Below are positions 1 to 6,928 of a stretch of 39,875 bases of DNA, one piece after another (the stretch's first letter is position 1; every line of letters starts with the position of its first letter). This DNA is from a virus. The notes beneath the pieces are model-generated. The model saw nothing but the letters and a program-made list of their open reading frames with translations, did not search any database and was not told the DNA's origin. Location: the IMG/VR virus record IMGVR_UViG_3300003323_000342, positions 1 to 39,875 of that record; one strand, 5' to 3'. The position numbers were made by a program, and so were the translations under genes.

Positions 1-21
1 ACCACCTTGCCGTCCTTGCGG
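1..21. repeat. Terminal direct repeat, left copy (circular contig overlap)
   Basis: These 21 bases are identical to the last 21 bases of the window. Both copies lie inside terL, and joining them once restores the terL reading frame, so they are the overlap of a circular or circularly permuted assembly, not a biological terminal repeat. Confidence 0.93.
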
Positions 22-1283
22 TGATAAAGGCGGCGCTCTTCGAGCCATTCGACGCAGGTCGAAAACACCTTGAACCGACCCGTCTGCATGCGGTCCAGCA
101 TGTCCATAAGGCCGGCCTCGACGCTGTTCGTCCCATCTTCGAAAGTGGCTTGCTCGTCCAGCATGCCAAGCCCCTGGTCCCGATACTGAGACGCAAGGTT
201 CGGTCCGGCTGCGGTGTCGTTGTTGCCATCGTGCGGCCACGACCAAGGAAGCCATGTTCCCCACGGCTTGAGCGCCGCGGCATGCAGGATAGGCGATGCC
301 TCACGTTTGCGGTAAACCTTGGTCAGATAGACAATGTCTGCGTCTCGGTCCCATGCCAGGTTTGCGGCAGCTGTCGGGTGATCCCAACCAAAGTCAATGC
401 CGGCTATCTGTGGCCAGATGCTCGGAATGGGCCGAGGCTCAATAACGATATCCTCTTCCATCACCGGGAAGATCAGGCCGCTGCCGAGTGTCGGAATGCC
501 CTTGGTGCGCGCCTCCCGCTCGTGCGACGGATAACTGGCAATGATCTTGGCCCGCTGTTCCGGGGTATAGTGCTCAGCATCTTCAATGGTCATGGAGATG
601 ACGATGCGATCCTCGCTGTCTTCCAGCATGTAGCGCGCGACCACTGCGGACATGCCCTTGAGCGGGGTGAACGTCACCGCGATTGATCCGCCCGTCGCGT
701 TCGTCCTAGTGATACCCTCAAAATACACGTCGTCCGGCGGCTCTTCATCGAACCAGACGAATTCAACCGTGTTGGCCTGCCATTTGCCGCGCCCTTGCTC
801 GTAGGCCTTCAGCAGCAGCGTTGATGTTCCGCCAGAAACATGGCGCACTGTCACCGTATCGAGAGCACCAGAAACGCCAGAGCGCCGCGTCGTGGCGACT
901 ATGGCGTCTTTGGGGATGTATCCTGTTCCCCATTCCTCTTCCGTCATCGGCGGGCCAACTAGGAGACGCTGAACGCCGTCTCGTGTCAGCTCGTAGCTTT
1001 CCGACCCGGCAAGCATCGTGATCGGCTTGTCAAAGCGCCGGCCTTCCCACCAGTCTGGATATCGCCCGGTGAGATGCATCGCGGCTTCGGCTGCGCCTGC
1101 ATAGGTCTTACCCAACTGGTTTCCGGCCATGAAGAGCCGCTCGCGCTTGAGCGCGTGATGAAATTCGCGCTGCTTCGAATAGGGCTGGTAGTCCCTAAGC
1201 TTGCTCGTCCGCTTCCGCCGGTCCACCTCCAGCAGCAGGGATTGCAACTCCAGCTTTTCCGAGTAGCTCAGAGAGTCGAGCAT
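1..1283 (-). CDS. terL: Terminase large subunit, first 428 codons (gene continues at the other end of the window)
   Basis: This is the DNA-packaging motor ATPase and nuclease. The ATG is at 1281-1283 and the frame runs off base 1 into 39854-39734, giving 467 aa in all. Visible motifs are a Walker A-like AGNQLGKT (residues 53-60), a Walker B-like FVWFDEE (about 175-181), a coupling motif TFTPL (about 204-208) and the first aspartate of the RNase H-like nuclease in GIDFGWDHP (about 295-303). Translation was done by hand from the minus strand. The start lies 89 bp inside terS, an unusually long overlap. A start further in would remove residues that look like the normal N-terminal helix of phage terminases, so the early ATG is preferred. 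Confidence 0.93.
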   Translation of the reverse strand, partial: MLDSLSYSEKLELQSLLLEVDRRKRTSKLRDYQPYSKQREFHHALKRERLFMAGNQLGKTYAGAAEAAMHLTGRYPDWWEGRRFDKPITMLAGSESYELTRDGVQRLLVGPPMTEEEWGTGYIPKDAIVATTRRSGVSGALDTVTVRHVSGGTSTLLLKAYEQGRGKWQANTVEFVWFDEEPPDDVYFEGITRTNATGGSIAVTFTPLKGMSAVVARYMLEDSEDRIVISMTIEDAEHYTPEQRAKIIASYPSHEREARTKGIPTLGSGLIFPVMEEDIVIEPRPIPSIWPQIAGIDFGWDHPTAAANLAWDRDADIVYLTKVYRKREASPILHAAALKPWGTWLPWSWPHDGNNDTAAGPNLASQYRDQGLGMLDEQATFEDGTNSVEAGLMDMLDRMQTGRFKVFSTCVEWLEERRLYHRKDGKV

Positions 1284-1635
1284 TCAACTTGTCCTCTGGC
1301 ATTGTCTGGATTGAGCCCGAGTGGTTCACGTCGATCTTGTCGCCATAGACACGCGGCTGCAGTTTGGAAGCTTTCCACTTGCGCGCATCAATCCGATTGC
1401 GCGCTTTGGCTGCGTCCTTTTCCGTATCGGCAATGTCTACGATTTCGTCCGCCAGATAGTCGGCCTGTTCTTCGCGCGCCCGCGCGTACATGTCAGAAAA
1501 GGTGCTATCCTCGCGCAGCCACGCATAGATGGTTTCCCGTGTCGGCATGTCCTTTTCGGCGCAGATATCCTTGAGACTTTTGCCTGTTGCGATGCGCTCG
1601 CAAATGATTGGCTTGATAGCCTCTGCGTCGTACAT
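1195..1635 (-). CDS. terS: Terminase small subunit
   Basis: The 146-aa protein recognises phage DNA for packaging and hands it to TerL. The N-terminal half holds a helix-turn-helix of the terminase small subunit type (GKSLKDICAEKDMPTRETIY, about residues 18-37). A long charged helical segment follows, with an acidic, Ala/Gly-rich tail. A longer frame exists to 1683, but the ATG at 1633-1635 overlaps the upstream stop as ATGA, the usual joint in this genome, so that start is chosen. The position directly before terL and the portal gene supports the call. Confidence 0.88.
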   Translation of the reverse strand: MYDAEAIKPIICERIATGKSLKDICAEKDMPTRETIYAWLREDSTFSDMYARAREEQADYLADEIVDIADTEKDAAKARNRIDARKWKASKLQPRVYGDKIDVNHSGSIQTMPEDKLNARLSELLGKAGVAIPAAGGGPAEADEQA

Positions 1636-1889
1636 CAGTCGATCGTTGCCGCCACGCCGGCAGTTGCGGTCGCGGCCTTGCACTGGAACGGGATGATGTA
1701 GCCCGCCGGGAGCCCAACGAACGATAGAGTCGTACTTCCACCGGCTGGCGTGACCACGATATCGCCTGCCGTTAGCAGCACAATCGACTTGGCGATGGGA
1801 TCGAGTGCCGTGACTCCGCTGATCGCTCGGGTAGTCTTGCCGAAACTGTCATAGGTGTTCGGCGTGAGGTTTGCTTCTGGCTGTGCCAT
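1635..1889 (-). CDS. Small late protein, possible virion component
   Basis: This 84-aa protein of unknown function has a strong Shine-Dalgarno (AGGAGG, 5 bases before the ATG) and an ATGA joint to terS. It is rich in Thr, Ala, Val and Gly in short alternating stretches that suggest beta strands, ending in an Ala/Thr-rich segment. It has no Cys-rich, membrane or signal features. Lying between the tail protein and terS, it may be a small structural or decoration protein. That role is inference from context and composition. Confidence 0.7.
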   Translation of the reverse strand: MAQPEANLTPNTYDSFGKTTRAISGVTALDPIAKSIVLLTAGDIVVTPAGGSTTLSFVGLPAGYIIPFQCKAATATAGVAATID

Positions 1890-1943
1890 TCATGCCTCCT
1901 GTGATGTGCTGCATTGAACAGCGGTGTGAATGAGATCAAGCGC

Positions 1944-4172
1944 CTATACGGCGTAGGGATACATCTGCCCGAGAAGAGCACGAAGGTCGGCCGCCATGAG
2001 CGCGTGGATTGTGTTCACCGGGTGCGTGCCATCTTCACAGGCGTATTTGGCGACACCGTTGACAGGCCACTTCCAGTAATTCGATCCGGTGTCGTAGCGG
2101 GCCACGTTCTGGCTCAAGGCATGATCTATAAGCCCCGCTGAGAGCTGGGCATCTATCCAGTCATTGACATCTTGTGCCTTGGTGTCGAAGGCCGTGGTTT
2201 GAGATTGGTTGACCAATGTCGCCCAGAGGTCAGACGACTGATTCCTGGGGATCACCTTGGGCTTGATGATCTTCTCAATGCCTGCCGCTCGGAACGCCGC
2301 CCACTGCGTCAATTCATTGGCCTTGAAGGTGGTGATATCGCCGGCCCCGGATTGCTGGATATCGCCGGTCCCGTGGCCGTCAATCGCAACAGAGGCATAA
2401 CGATAATAGAACGAGCGCCGCGTGAGCGACATGCCATTGCCCAAGCTGGAGCTTGGGCGGGCATGGTTGAGGACAGGGAATGGCTTGGTATTGCCGGTAT
2501 CGAACATGGCCCGCATGATCCACCCAGCCCCGCCGAGGAGCGTGGAAACGCCAGCATCGATACTGGCCTGATCTATACTGGTGCCCTGTGCGTAGATGAT
2601 CGGAATGCGAAGATCGAGCGGAAGCCCGAGAATGCATGTAGTGTTGATCCCGGCGCCGAAGTCGGCTTGCCCCGTCTTTGCGGTCATTGCCCCGGTCGCA
2701 TCGACCTGGCTGACGTTGTTGGAGCCTACCGTTGCATCAAACCGGGTGGCAAAGCATCCGTTGGCCGAATAGGCAGCAACCTGTGCGCCGTCGAACATCT
2801 GGCCATTTGTCGGGACGGTGCCGCGCTTGCGAACCCAGATAAGGTCACCGCGGGTAAAGCGCGAAAGCCCGAAATTAGATGCGTAGAGCCGGTCCGATAG
2901 CCTCGTTTCGCCCGGCGCAATCACAACTGAGCGCGATCCGCTGAAAAGCACCGGGGACGTTGCCGAGGCCTTTTCGATGGCAACTGCGCTGATCGTTATG
3001 TCGGTCGGCGGCAGAATATCTGCACCGGTCGAGGCAATCCCCCAATTGTCGAAAGCCAGCTGAATGTAGGGCGTGTCAACGCCGATGTAAAACGGCTCGC
3101 GGGTTTCAAACGTGGTCAGGGTGGAACTGGTGCCGAGCAGAACCATGTTCCCGCGGCCGTTCGTGCCGACGATGCGCTCCGACGCGCTGACATCTCCCCA
3201 GGCAATGGATTTGACGATTGGCCTGCTGAGGTTGGTCGGATAGGCATATGTCCCCGCGGACACCCCTTCGATAACGTCCTTGGTGTCGTTGTCGAAAGTG
3301 AAGACCACAGGATGGGAACCAGATCCCATGAAAGTCGTGGAATAGGCATCGGCGGGGCGCTGCACTGCAACCGTATCGGTGATGATAGGGGAGCGCAGAA
3401 CCGATCCGTCGATACAGTCCAGGTTGTAACTGTCTATAACCTGCGTCGCGCTGCCCGGATAGGCGCTTGGCAGCGTGTCGCTGGTGATGGCCACGTCGCT
3501 CAAACCAAGGCTTGTCGAAATTGACGTGGTGCCAGTGGTGAAGGTGACGATAGCGAAATAGGTGGACCCGACCTTGCTGATACTCGCGGTAAAGCCAGAA
3601 CTGACGAAGGTCGTTGCAACGGTATCGAGATCAAACCCGACATTCTTGCTGGTCGCACCGTCTGGGATGATGCGCATCCAGACATAGCGGCGCACACGCT
3701 TCTTCAGGGTCCATATGAATGACTTCGTGGCGCCGTTTGCGACGTTGATGCCCGTGCCCTTGAACAACCTGTGCAGCGTGCTTGGCGCCAATTCAGTAAC
3801 CGGCGTGAAGCCGCCCACAGCGGGAGCGGAGATATCCACCCCGGTATTGGTCCACTGTGCATTGGCATAGGCGTTGGAACGCTGGTTGTCGTTCTGCACC
3901 GCCGGCTCGATGAGGAGCCCTCGGTCGTTGAGGCGGGGCACGTTAGGGCCATACGTACCGATATCGCCTGCGGCGTTACCAAGATCGCCAAAAGTTCCGG
4001 ATCGGGTATAGGCAAGGAATGTAGCCCGCGCTACGACGCTTCCAGCCAGGAAATACCTGTTGTTTATGAAGTCGCCATAAGCGAGGGCTCCTTCCGGAGC
4101 CCACGATGGCGCGCCGCCCCCCGATAGAGCAGCCGATCCGAGATGCAGACCAAGGTCTAGTGCGGTGGCCAT
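1944..4172 (-). CDS. Large tail/receptor-binding protein with SGNH-hydrolase-like C-terminus
   Basis: The 742-aa protein is probably a tail fibre or head-spike-type protein that binds the cell surface. Residues 1 to about 500 are Ser/Thr/Gly-rich and beta-like, with a jelly-roll-like middle section of the kind seen in phage spike proteins. The last 220 residues follow the order of an SGNH/GDSL esterase: a GTS near 530-532 in the place of GDS, a GTGD near 601-604 in the place of GTND, a conserved AAGIEKII-type strand, and DGTHP at 714-718 carrying the Asp/His pair. The block III Asn is Gly here, so activity is uncertain. Start: ATG preceded by GGAGGG. The gene stands first in the packaging block, not with the other tail genes. 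Confidence 0.72.
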   Translation of the reverse strand: MATALDLGLHLGSAALSGGGAPSWAPEGALAYGDFINNRYFLAGSVVARATFLAYTRSGTFGDLGNAAGDIGTYGPNVPRLNDRGLLIEPAVQNDNQRSNAYANAQWTNTGVDISAPAVGGFTPVTELAPSTLHRLFKGTGINVANGATKSFIWTLKKRVRRYVWMRIIPDGATSKNVGFDLDTVATTFVSSGFTASISKVGSTYFAIVTFTTGTTSISTSLGLSDVAITSDTLPSAYPGSATQVIDSYNLDCIDGSVLRSPIITDTVAVQRPADAYSTTFMGSGSHPVVFTFDNDTKDVIEGVSAGTYAYPTNLSRPIVKSIAWGDVSASERIVGTNGRGNMVLLGTSSTLTTFETREPFYIGVDTPYIQLAFDNWGIASTGADILPPTDITISAVAIEKASATSPVLFSGSRSVVIAPGETRLSDRLYASNFGLSRFTRGDLIWVRKRGTVPTNGQMFDGAQVAAYSANGCFATRFDATVGSNNVSQVDATGAMTAKTGQADFGAGINTTCILGLPLDLRIPIIYAQGTSIDQASIDAGVSTLLGGAGWIMRAMFDTGNTKPFPVLNHARPSSSLGNGMSLTRRSFYYRYASVAIDGHGTGDIQQSGAGDITTFKANELTQWAAFRAAGIEKIIKPKVIPRNQSSDLWATLVNQSQTTAFDTKAQDVNDWIDAQLSAGLIDHALSQNVARYDTGSNYWKWPVNGVAKYACEDGTHPVNTIHALMAADLRALLGQMYPYAV

Positions 4173-4263
4173 GCGCCCTCCGATCTATCTCCCCGGCTTT
4201 CCACCAGGGTTGACGCAAGAGAACCGTACGCTGCGGTGAGGGATGTTACAGACAGCTACTAGG

Positions 4264-4425
4264 CTATCGCTGGGACTTCCGAATACTCTCGAAGATGCAT
4301 ATGGCCGCCACTGTAAGGGGCAATAGCGCCATCCATTCGAAGCCGAGCGCGAACGCCGCCATCCCGATTAAAAAGCTCGGCAAAAACCACGGACCAAGCC
4401 TGTCAATCATCGTTTGCTTACGCAT
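4264..4425 (-). CDS. Small two-segment membrane protein (holin candidate)
   Basis: This 53-aa ORF starts 8 bases inside the end of the upstream HicA-like gene. The protein begins MRKQTMIDRLGPWF and has two hydrophobic stretches, about residues 13-27 and 31-45, separated by a short turn. It ends in a charged tail (IRKSQR). The size and hairpin topology suit a small holin or another phage membrane peptide. No family is recognised. The alternative holin activity in this genome is the membrane tail of the endolysin at 24.4-25.4 kb. Confidence 0.6.
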   Translation of the reverse strand: MRKQTMIDRLGPWFLPSFLIGMAAFALGFEWMALLPLTVAAICIFESIRKSQR

Positions 4426-4660
4426 GCTCGGACATCTCTCGCAGGATGCGCTTCACATCACTAATTTTCATTTTGAGCGCATCCCCACTGTTGCGAGGTG
4501 AGACAGACACTGGGGTTCGCCTCACTTTCCCCCACCCTTCAATCACAAGCTTAGGATGAGCGCCGCTGCTAATTTCCATGCGACAGTGCCCACCCGCAGC
4601 CTCTACTATTGTCTTTGCCTGCCTCAAGACAGCCTTTCCGTGACAGCTGATAGCGCCCAC
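4418..4660 (-). CDS. HicA-like small protein
   Basis: This 80-aa protein starts at GTG 4658-4660, two bases after the upstream stop. The residues around GGHCRMEISSGAHPKLVIEG (23-42), followed by a PVSVSPRNS turn and a C-terminal helix with DVKRILREM, match the layout of the small HicA/YcfA double-stranded-RNA-binding-like fold. In that family a His precedes a Gly-rich strand and a DVRRILR-type helix ends the domain. No HicB-type antitoxin lies beside it. It could be a phage protein using the fold for something other than mRNA cleavage. Confidence 0.5.
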   Translation of the reverse strand: MGAISCHGKAVLRQAKTIVEAAGGHCRMEISSGAHPKLVIEGWGKVRRTPVSVSPRNSGDALKMKISDVKRILREMSEHA

Positions 4661-4662
4661 GA

Positions 4663-4911
4663 TCAGCCTGCCAGCGGGACCATGGATGCGCCGATGTCAT
4701 AGCGAGCGACCGTCTTGCCATGATCGTTCATGACGAACACGGTTCCACCAATCAACGGAGACGCTTGTCCATCCGCATAGAACCAAACTGCATCTCTGGG
4801 GGCAGGCTTCCCGGGCTCTTTGTCCTGAATAGCCCCCGGAACAAAGTTCACGTGTGTGGTGGGGTAGACAAACTCTTCCCCCGACAGGGCAATGTGTTTC
4901 ACGGTCATCAT
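4663..4911 (-). CDS. Hypothetical protein, first gene after the late terminator
   Basis: This 82-aa protein of unknown function has tandem ATGs at 4909-4911 and 4906-4908, preceded by AAGGA at a good distance. An upstream in-frame GTG (4959) lies inside the terminator hairpin and is rejected. The sequence has an alternating beta-like pattern with a GGTVFVMNDHGKTVARYDIG stretch (about 59-78) resembling a small beta barrel or sandwich. It is the first gene downstream of the intrinsic terminator at 4948-4972, so its expression should need read-through. Confidence 0.65.
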   Translation of the reverse strand: MMTVKHIALSGEEFVYPTTHVNFVPGAIQDKEPGKPAPRDAVWFYADGQASPLIGGTVFVMNDHGKTVARYDIGASMVPLAG

Positions 4912-4947
4912 ACTACGTATTCCTTCTGTTGCTGGTTGGTAGGCACG

Positions 4948-4972
4948 AAAAAGCCCCACCGAATGGCAGGGC
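4948..4972 (-). terminator. Intrinsic terminator, leftward, after the tRNA-like gene
   Basis: Read on the minus strand, GCCCTGCC pairs with GGTGGGGC across an ATTC loop (8 pairs, two of them G-U) and is followed by five T. It separates the NusG-like gene and tRNA from the late genes. Confidence 0.72.
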
Positions 4973-5107
4973 GGAAGGCACGAGCGGGCGATCTATGGTG
5001 CAATGAAGCGATGAGGTGTGTATCGCCAAACGCTCGATGGGGATTGAGGCCGCTCCATGCGACGGCTTGGAGTGGTTAGGACTGTATCGTCTGTCCCGGC
5101 CTCAAAC

Positions 5108-5177
5108 TGGAGCGGAAACAGGGACTCGAACCCTGCTCAGGAGCTTGGAAGGCTCCAATCATCCCTGATGCATCCGC
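5108..5177 (-). tRNA. tRNA-Gly(UCC)-like gene with shortened D-arm
   Basis: On the minus strand the anticodon arm is GGAGC-CTTCCAA-GCTCC, giving anticodon UCC. The T-arm is CAGGG-TTCGAGT-CCCTG and is perfect. The acceptor strands GCGGATG and TTTCCGC pair with one T-T mismatch and one G-U. CCA is encoded at the 3' end. The D-arm is only ATCA-GGGA-TGAT with one linker base, so the whole molecule is 70 nt including CCA. It reads GGA/GGG codons if functional. The short D-loop and imperfect acceptor stem leave open a degenerate or non-translational tRNA-like RNA. Confidence 0.68.
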
Positions 5178-5532
5178 AAACTGGCACGAGCTAAACCTTC
5201 CGCATCGGCGGCCGGCCTTATCTTAGTCCGCACCCTCGTGCAGTACGGAAGCAATCGCAGTACCGTGGCCCGCACCCCGCCTGCGATTGCAGGAATGCGG
5301 CAAAGGGATTGAGGCAGCTTTCCGGCGGGGAAACCAGTGGCCCTTGCAGCCCGCTTGCGTGGGGTTAACTCCACCTTGGCACGGAGCCGCCTCAAACTTG
5401 TTGCCCATGGGGCGAATTCTGGACGCAGAAAAGAATGTGCGGGTAATCTTGTCTACCCGCTGGGCCCGAAGGTAGCGCCCGAAGGCCCCCTATGCGCCGA
5501 CCCAAATCAATTCGTGGGTAAATTTATGCTAT
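5178..5532 (-). ncRNA. 355-nt gene-free structured leader between NusG-like gene and tRNA
   Basis: No convincing ORF is present. On the minus strand the stretch holds several hairpins: a 10-bp perfect stem (5251-5260 with 5281-5290, 20-nt loop); a 9-bp stem with one G-U (5310-5318 with 5386-5394) closing a domain with a GCAA tetraloop; two CUUCGG tetraloop elements at about 5465-5490; and a 7-bp stem at 5439-5460. This density of structure next to a transcription elongation factor gene suggests a cis-acting RNA or a non-coding transcript. The function is inferred. Confidence 0.45.
5428..5460 (-). terminator. Possible weak terminator or RNA hairpin downstream of NusG-like gene
   Basis: On the minus strand GCGGGTA and TACCCGC form a perfect 7-bp stem with an 8-nt loop. 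A pyrimidine-rich tail (ACATTCTTTTCT) follows. The T run is interrupted, so it may be a pause or regulatory hairpin instead. Confidence 0.35.
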
Positions 5533-6093
5533 TTACGCCGCCCCTGCAAGCTCTTCGAACTGATCGACCTCAAGTTCCACAGGCGTGGGGCGCCCAAAGA
5601 TTTCGATCATCACGCGCAGGCGCTCCAAAGAGTGGATTTTCTCGACCGTACCGGGAAAGGTCGCGAATGGGCCATCGGTGATCCGCACTCTCTTGTTCTT
5701 GAGCCGGCGGCGCATGGCGGCCAGTGTATTGCGCGTGGTTTCGCCGCGATGCCGCCGTGCCTCGTCGGTGTCGTCCAGCTTCAAATCCGCCTGCGCTTTG
5801 CGAAGCGCAAGAACGTCTGCGGTCGGCACTGGCTGCGGCTCCAGCGGGCGCCCCGGCAAGAACTCTTCAACGCCATTGCACCCCTTGATACGACCGAGGT
5901 CGCCCGCGCTAGGCACTTCCACGAACATGTACCGAGGAAACAGGCACAGGGTGTTGACCACGCTCACGCGCTTGCGCCGGTTGAAACGCTCTACCTTGTA
6001 CTCAGGCAGGTACACTTCGAAACCCAGCGCCCTGATCTCGCGTAGGGCCTTCTGCTCGCACTTGATGTTCGTCCGGATGCAGTACCAGGTCAT
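5533..6093 (-). CDS. NusG/RfaH-like transcription elongation (antitermination) factor
   Basis: This 186-aa protein has the two-domain NusG layout. The NGN domain (about 1-85) opens with MTWYCIRTN and carries the family signature LFPRYMFV (51-58). A charged linker leads to a C-terminal KOW domain (about 130-182) with VRITDGPF and FGRPTPVELEVDQFE. NusG paralogues bind the RNA polymerase clamp and change pausing and termination. This copy is the last protein gene of the leftward early/middle cluster, just before a structured stretch, a tRNA and a terminator, with about 21 kb of late genes beyond. A role as late-gene antiterminator is inferred from that placement. The family call itself is strong. 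Confidence 0.88.
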   Translation of the reverse strand: MTWYCIRTNIKCEQKALREIRALGFEVYLPEYKVERFNRRKRVSVVNTLCLFPRYMFVEVPSAGDLGRIKGCNGVEEFLPGRPLEPQPVPTADVLALRKAQADLKLDDTDEARRHRGETTRNTLAAMRRRLKNKRVRITDGPFATFPGTVEKIHSLERLRVMIEIFGRPTPVELEVDQFEELAGAA

Positions 6094-6094
6094 G

Positions 6095-6355
6095 TCAGCT
6101 TACCTTACGGGAACGGATGGCAGCGGCAATCTCGTGAGAAATCGCAAGCCAAGTCGGTTTGTAGCCGTGCTTAATCGCCAGATCAGTCCGCCGCTCTACC
6201 TCCGCCAACTTCGCACACGCCTCCCTCTCTTCCTCGACAGCAGAGAGAATGGCGCGGGCTATTGAGAGCTGGAGGCGCGCGCTCCAGGTGCCTCTTGGAA
6301 TGGCTTCCTTTGCTCTGTCCCAAACCCACTGTGGGATATCTTCCGGCTTTGTCAT
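6095..6355 (-). CDS. Hypothetical 86-aa helical protein
   Basis: Unknown function. The protein is mostly helical and charged, opening MTKPEDIPQWVWDRAKEAI, with an EEEREACAKLAE segment (about 41-52) and a C-terminal HEIAAAIRSR. Proteins of this look are common small phage genes in rhizobia. The start overlaps the stop of the upstream HTH gene as ATGA, and one base separates its stop from the NusG-like start, so the three are probably translated together. Confidence 0.72.
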   Translation of the reverse strand: MTKPEDIPQWVWDRAKEAIPRGTWSARLQLSIARAILSAVEEEREACAKLAEVERRTDLAIKHGYKPTWLAISHEIAAAIRSRKVS

Positions 6356-6579
6356 TTGCTACTGTTCTCTTGGGGAAGGCTGTTGAGCCACAGGTGGATG
6401 GAAAGGTAGTTTTCCGCCGAAAGTGGCTTATGGTTCTGCATCCGGGAGATTGCAGCCTTGGATGTCCCTGTACAGGCAGCAACGGTTCTACAAGACATTC
6501 CAGGAAGCGAGAGAGCTTGACGCAACCTGAGCCTGTCGACGGCAATTTGATTTAGGGCCGCCTCCTTGCTCTCACTCAT
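6352..6579 (-). CDS. Small helix-turn-helix DNA-binding protein
   Basis: This 75-aa protein has one HTH: about residues 28-53, with the pattern MSCRTVAACTGTSKAAISRM, in which an Ala-Ala pair and a following SRM recognition helix are typical of XRE/CII-like regulators. No dimerisation or metal-binding region is obvious. It sits two genes upstream of the NusG-like gene in the same ATGA-joined string. It may regulate middle or late transcription, perhaps in the place of a CII-type activator. The promoter it acts on is unknown. Confidence 0.68.
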   Translation of the reverse strand: MSESKEAALNQIAVDRLRLRQALSLPGMSCRTVAACTGTSKAAISRMQNHKPLSAENYLSIHLWLNSLPQENSSK

Positions 6580-6776
6580 CCTTCTTCTCCTTGCGGCGGC
6601 TGTTGGGGATAGTGCTCACGGCACCAGTAGAGCCGCTTGCCGTGTTCGTCTGTGGTTCCGTAGGGAGCGCCTTCGATCTCACAGACCTCACAAATCTGGA
6701 TGATGGCCCGAGGGGTAAAGAGCTTGCCGTCCTTCCAGAATTTCGGGCCTGCCTGGCGGAGAACGGCGGGCATCAT
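6576..6776 (-). CDS. Small zinc-knuckle-like protein
   Basis: This 66-aa protein contains CEVC (about residues 30-33) and, 20 residues on, WCREHYP, giving a CxxC...CxxH set that could bind one zinc ion. The segment KFWKDGKLFTPRAIIQICEV precedes the first pair. The start at 6774-6776 is chosen because its ATG overlaps the upstream stop as ATGA; a longer frame reaches 6839. Such single-knuckle proteins occur widely in phage early regions. No specific role can be read. Confidence 0.65.
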   Translation of the reverse strand: MMPAVLRQAGPKFWKDGKLFTPRAIIQICEVCEIEGAPYGTTDEHGKRLYWCREHYPQQPPQGEEG

Positions 6777-6928
6777 GCGCGACCGCCGTTCCGCTCGAAT
6801 ACCGCCGCCCAGATTTCTACTTTCCGCTTCTGCAGCCATTCGCGGGCTTCCGCCGGCATCGTCGCAAACGCGAGAAGCTCTCCGATATGGCGAAGCTCTG
6901 CCCTTTCATCCTGGGTCATCGGCTTCAT
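6773..6928 (-). CDS. Hypothetical 51-aa protein
   Basis: A short ORF joined by ATGA overlaps to both neighbours (start 6928, stop 6773-6775). The protein MKPMTQDERAELRHIGEL... is helical and rich in Ala, Glu and Arg, with a WLQKRKVEIWAA stretch (about 31-42) near the C-terminus. No domain is recognised. The tight coupling on both sides is the main evidence that it is translated. Confidence 0.62.
   Translation of the reverse strand: MKPMTQDERAELRHIGELLAFATMPAEAREWLQKRKVEIWAAVFERNGGRA

Noticed and set aside
5159-5481. Leftward and rightward frames of 60-115 codons over the tRNA and leader stretch
   Set aside because: They cross the tRNA or perfect hairpins, lack ribosome sites, and have no domain-like sequence.
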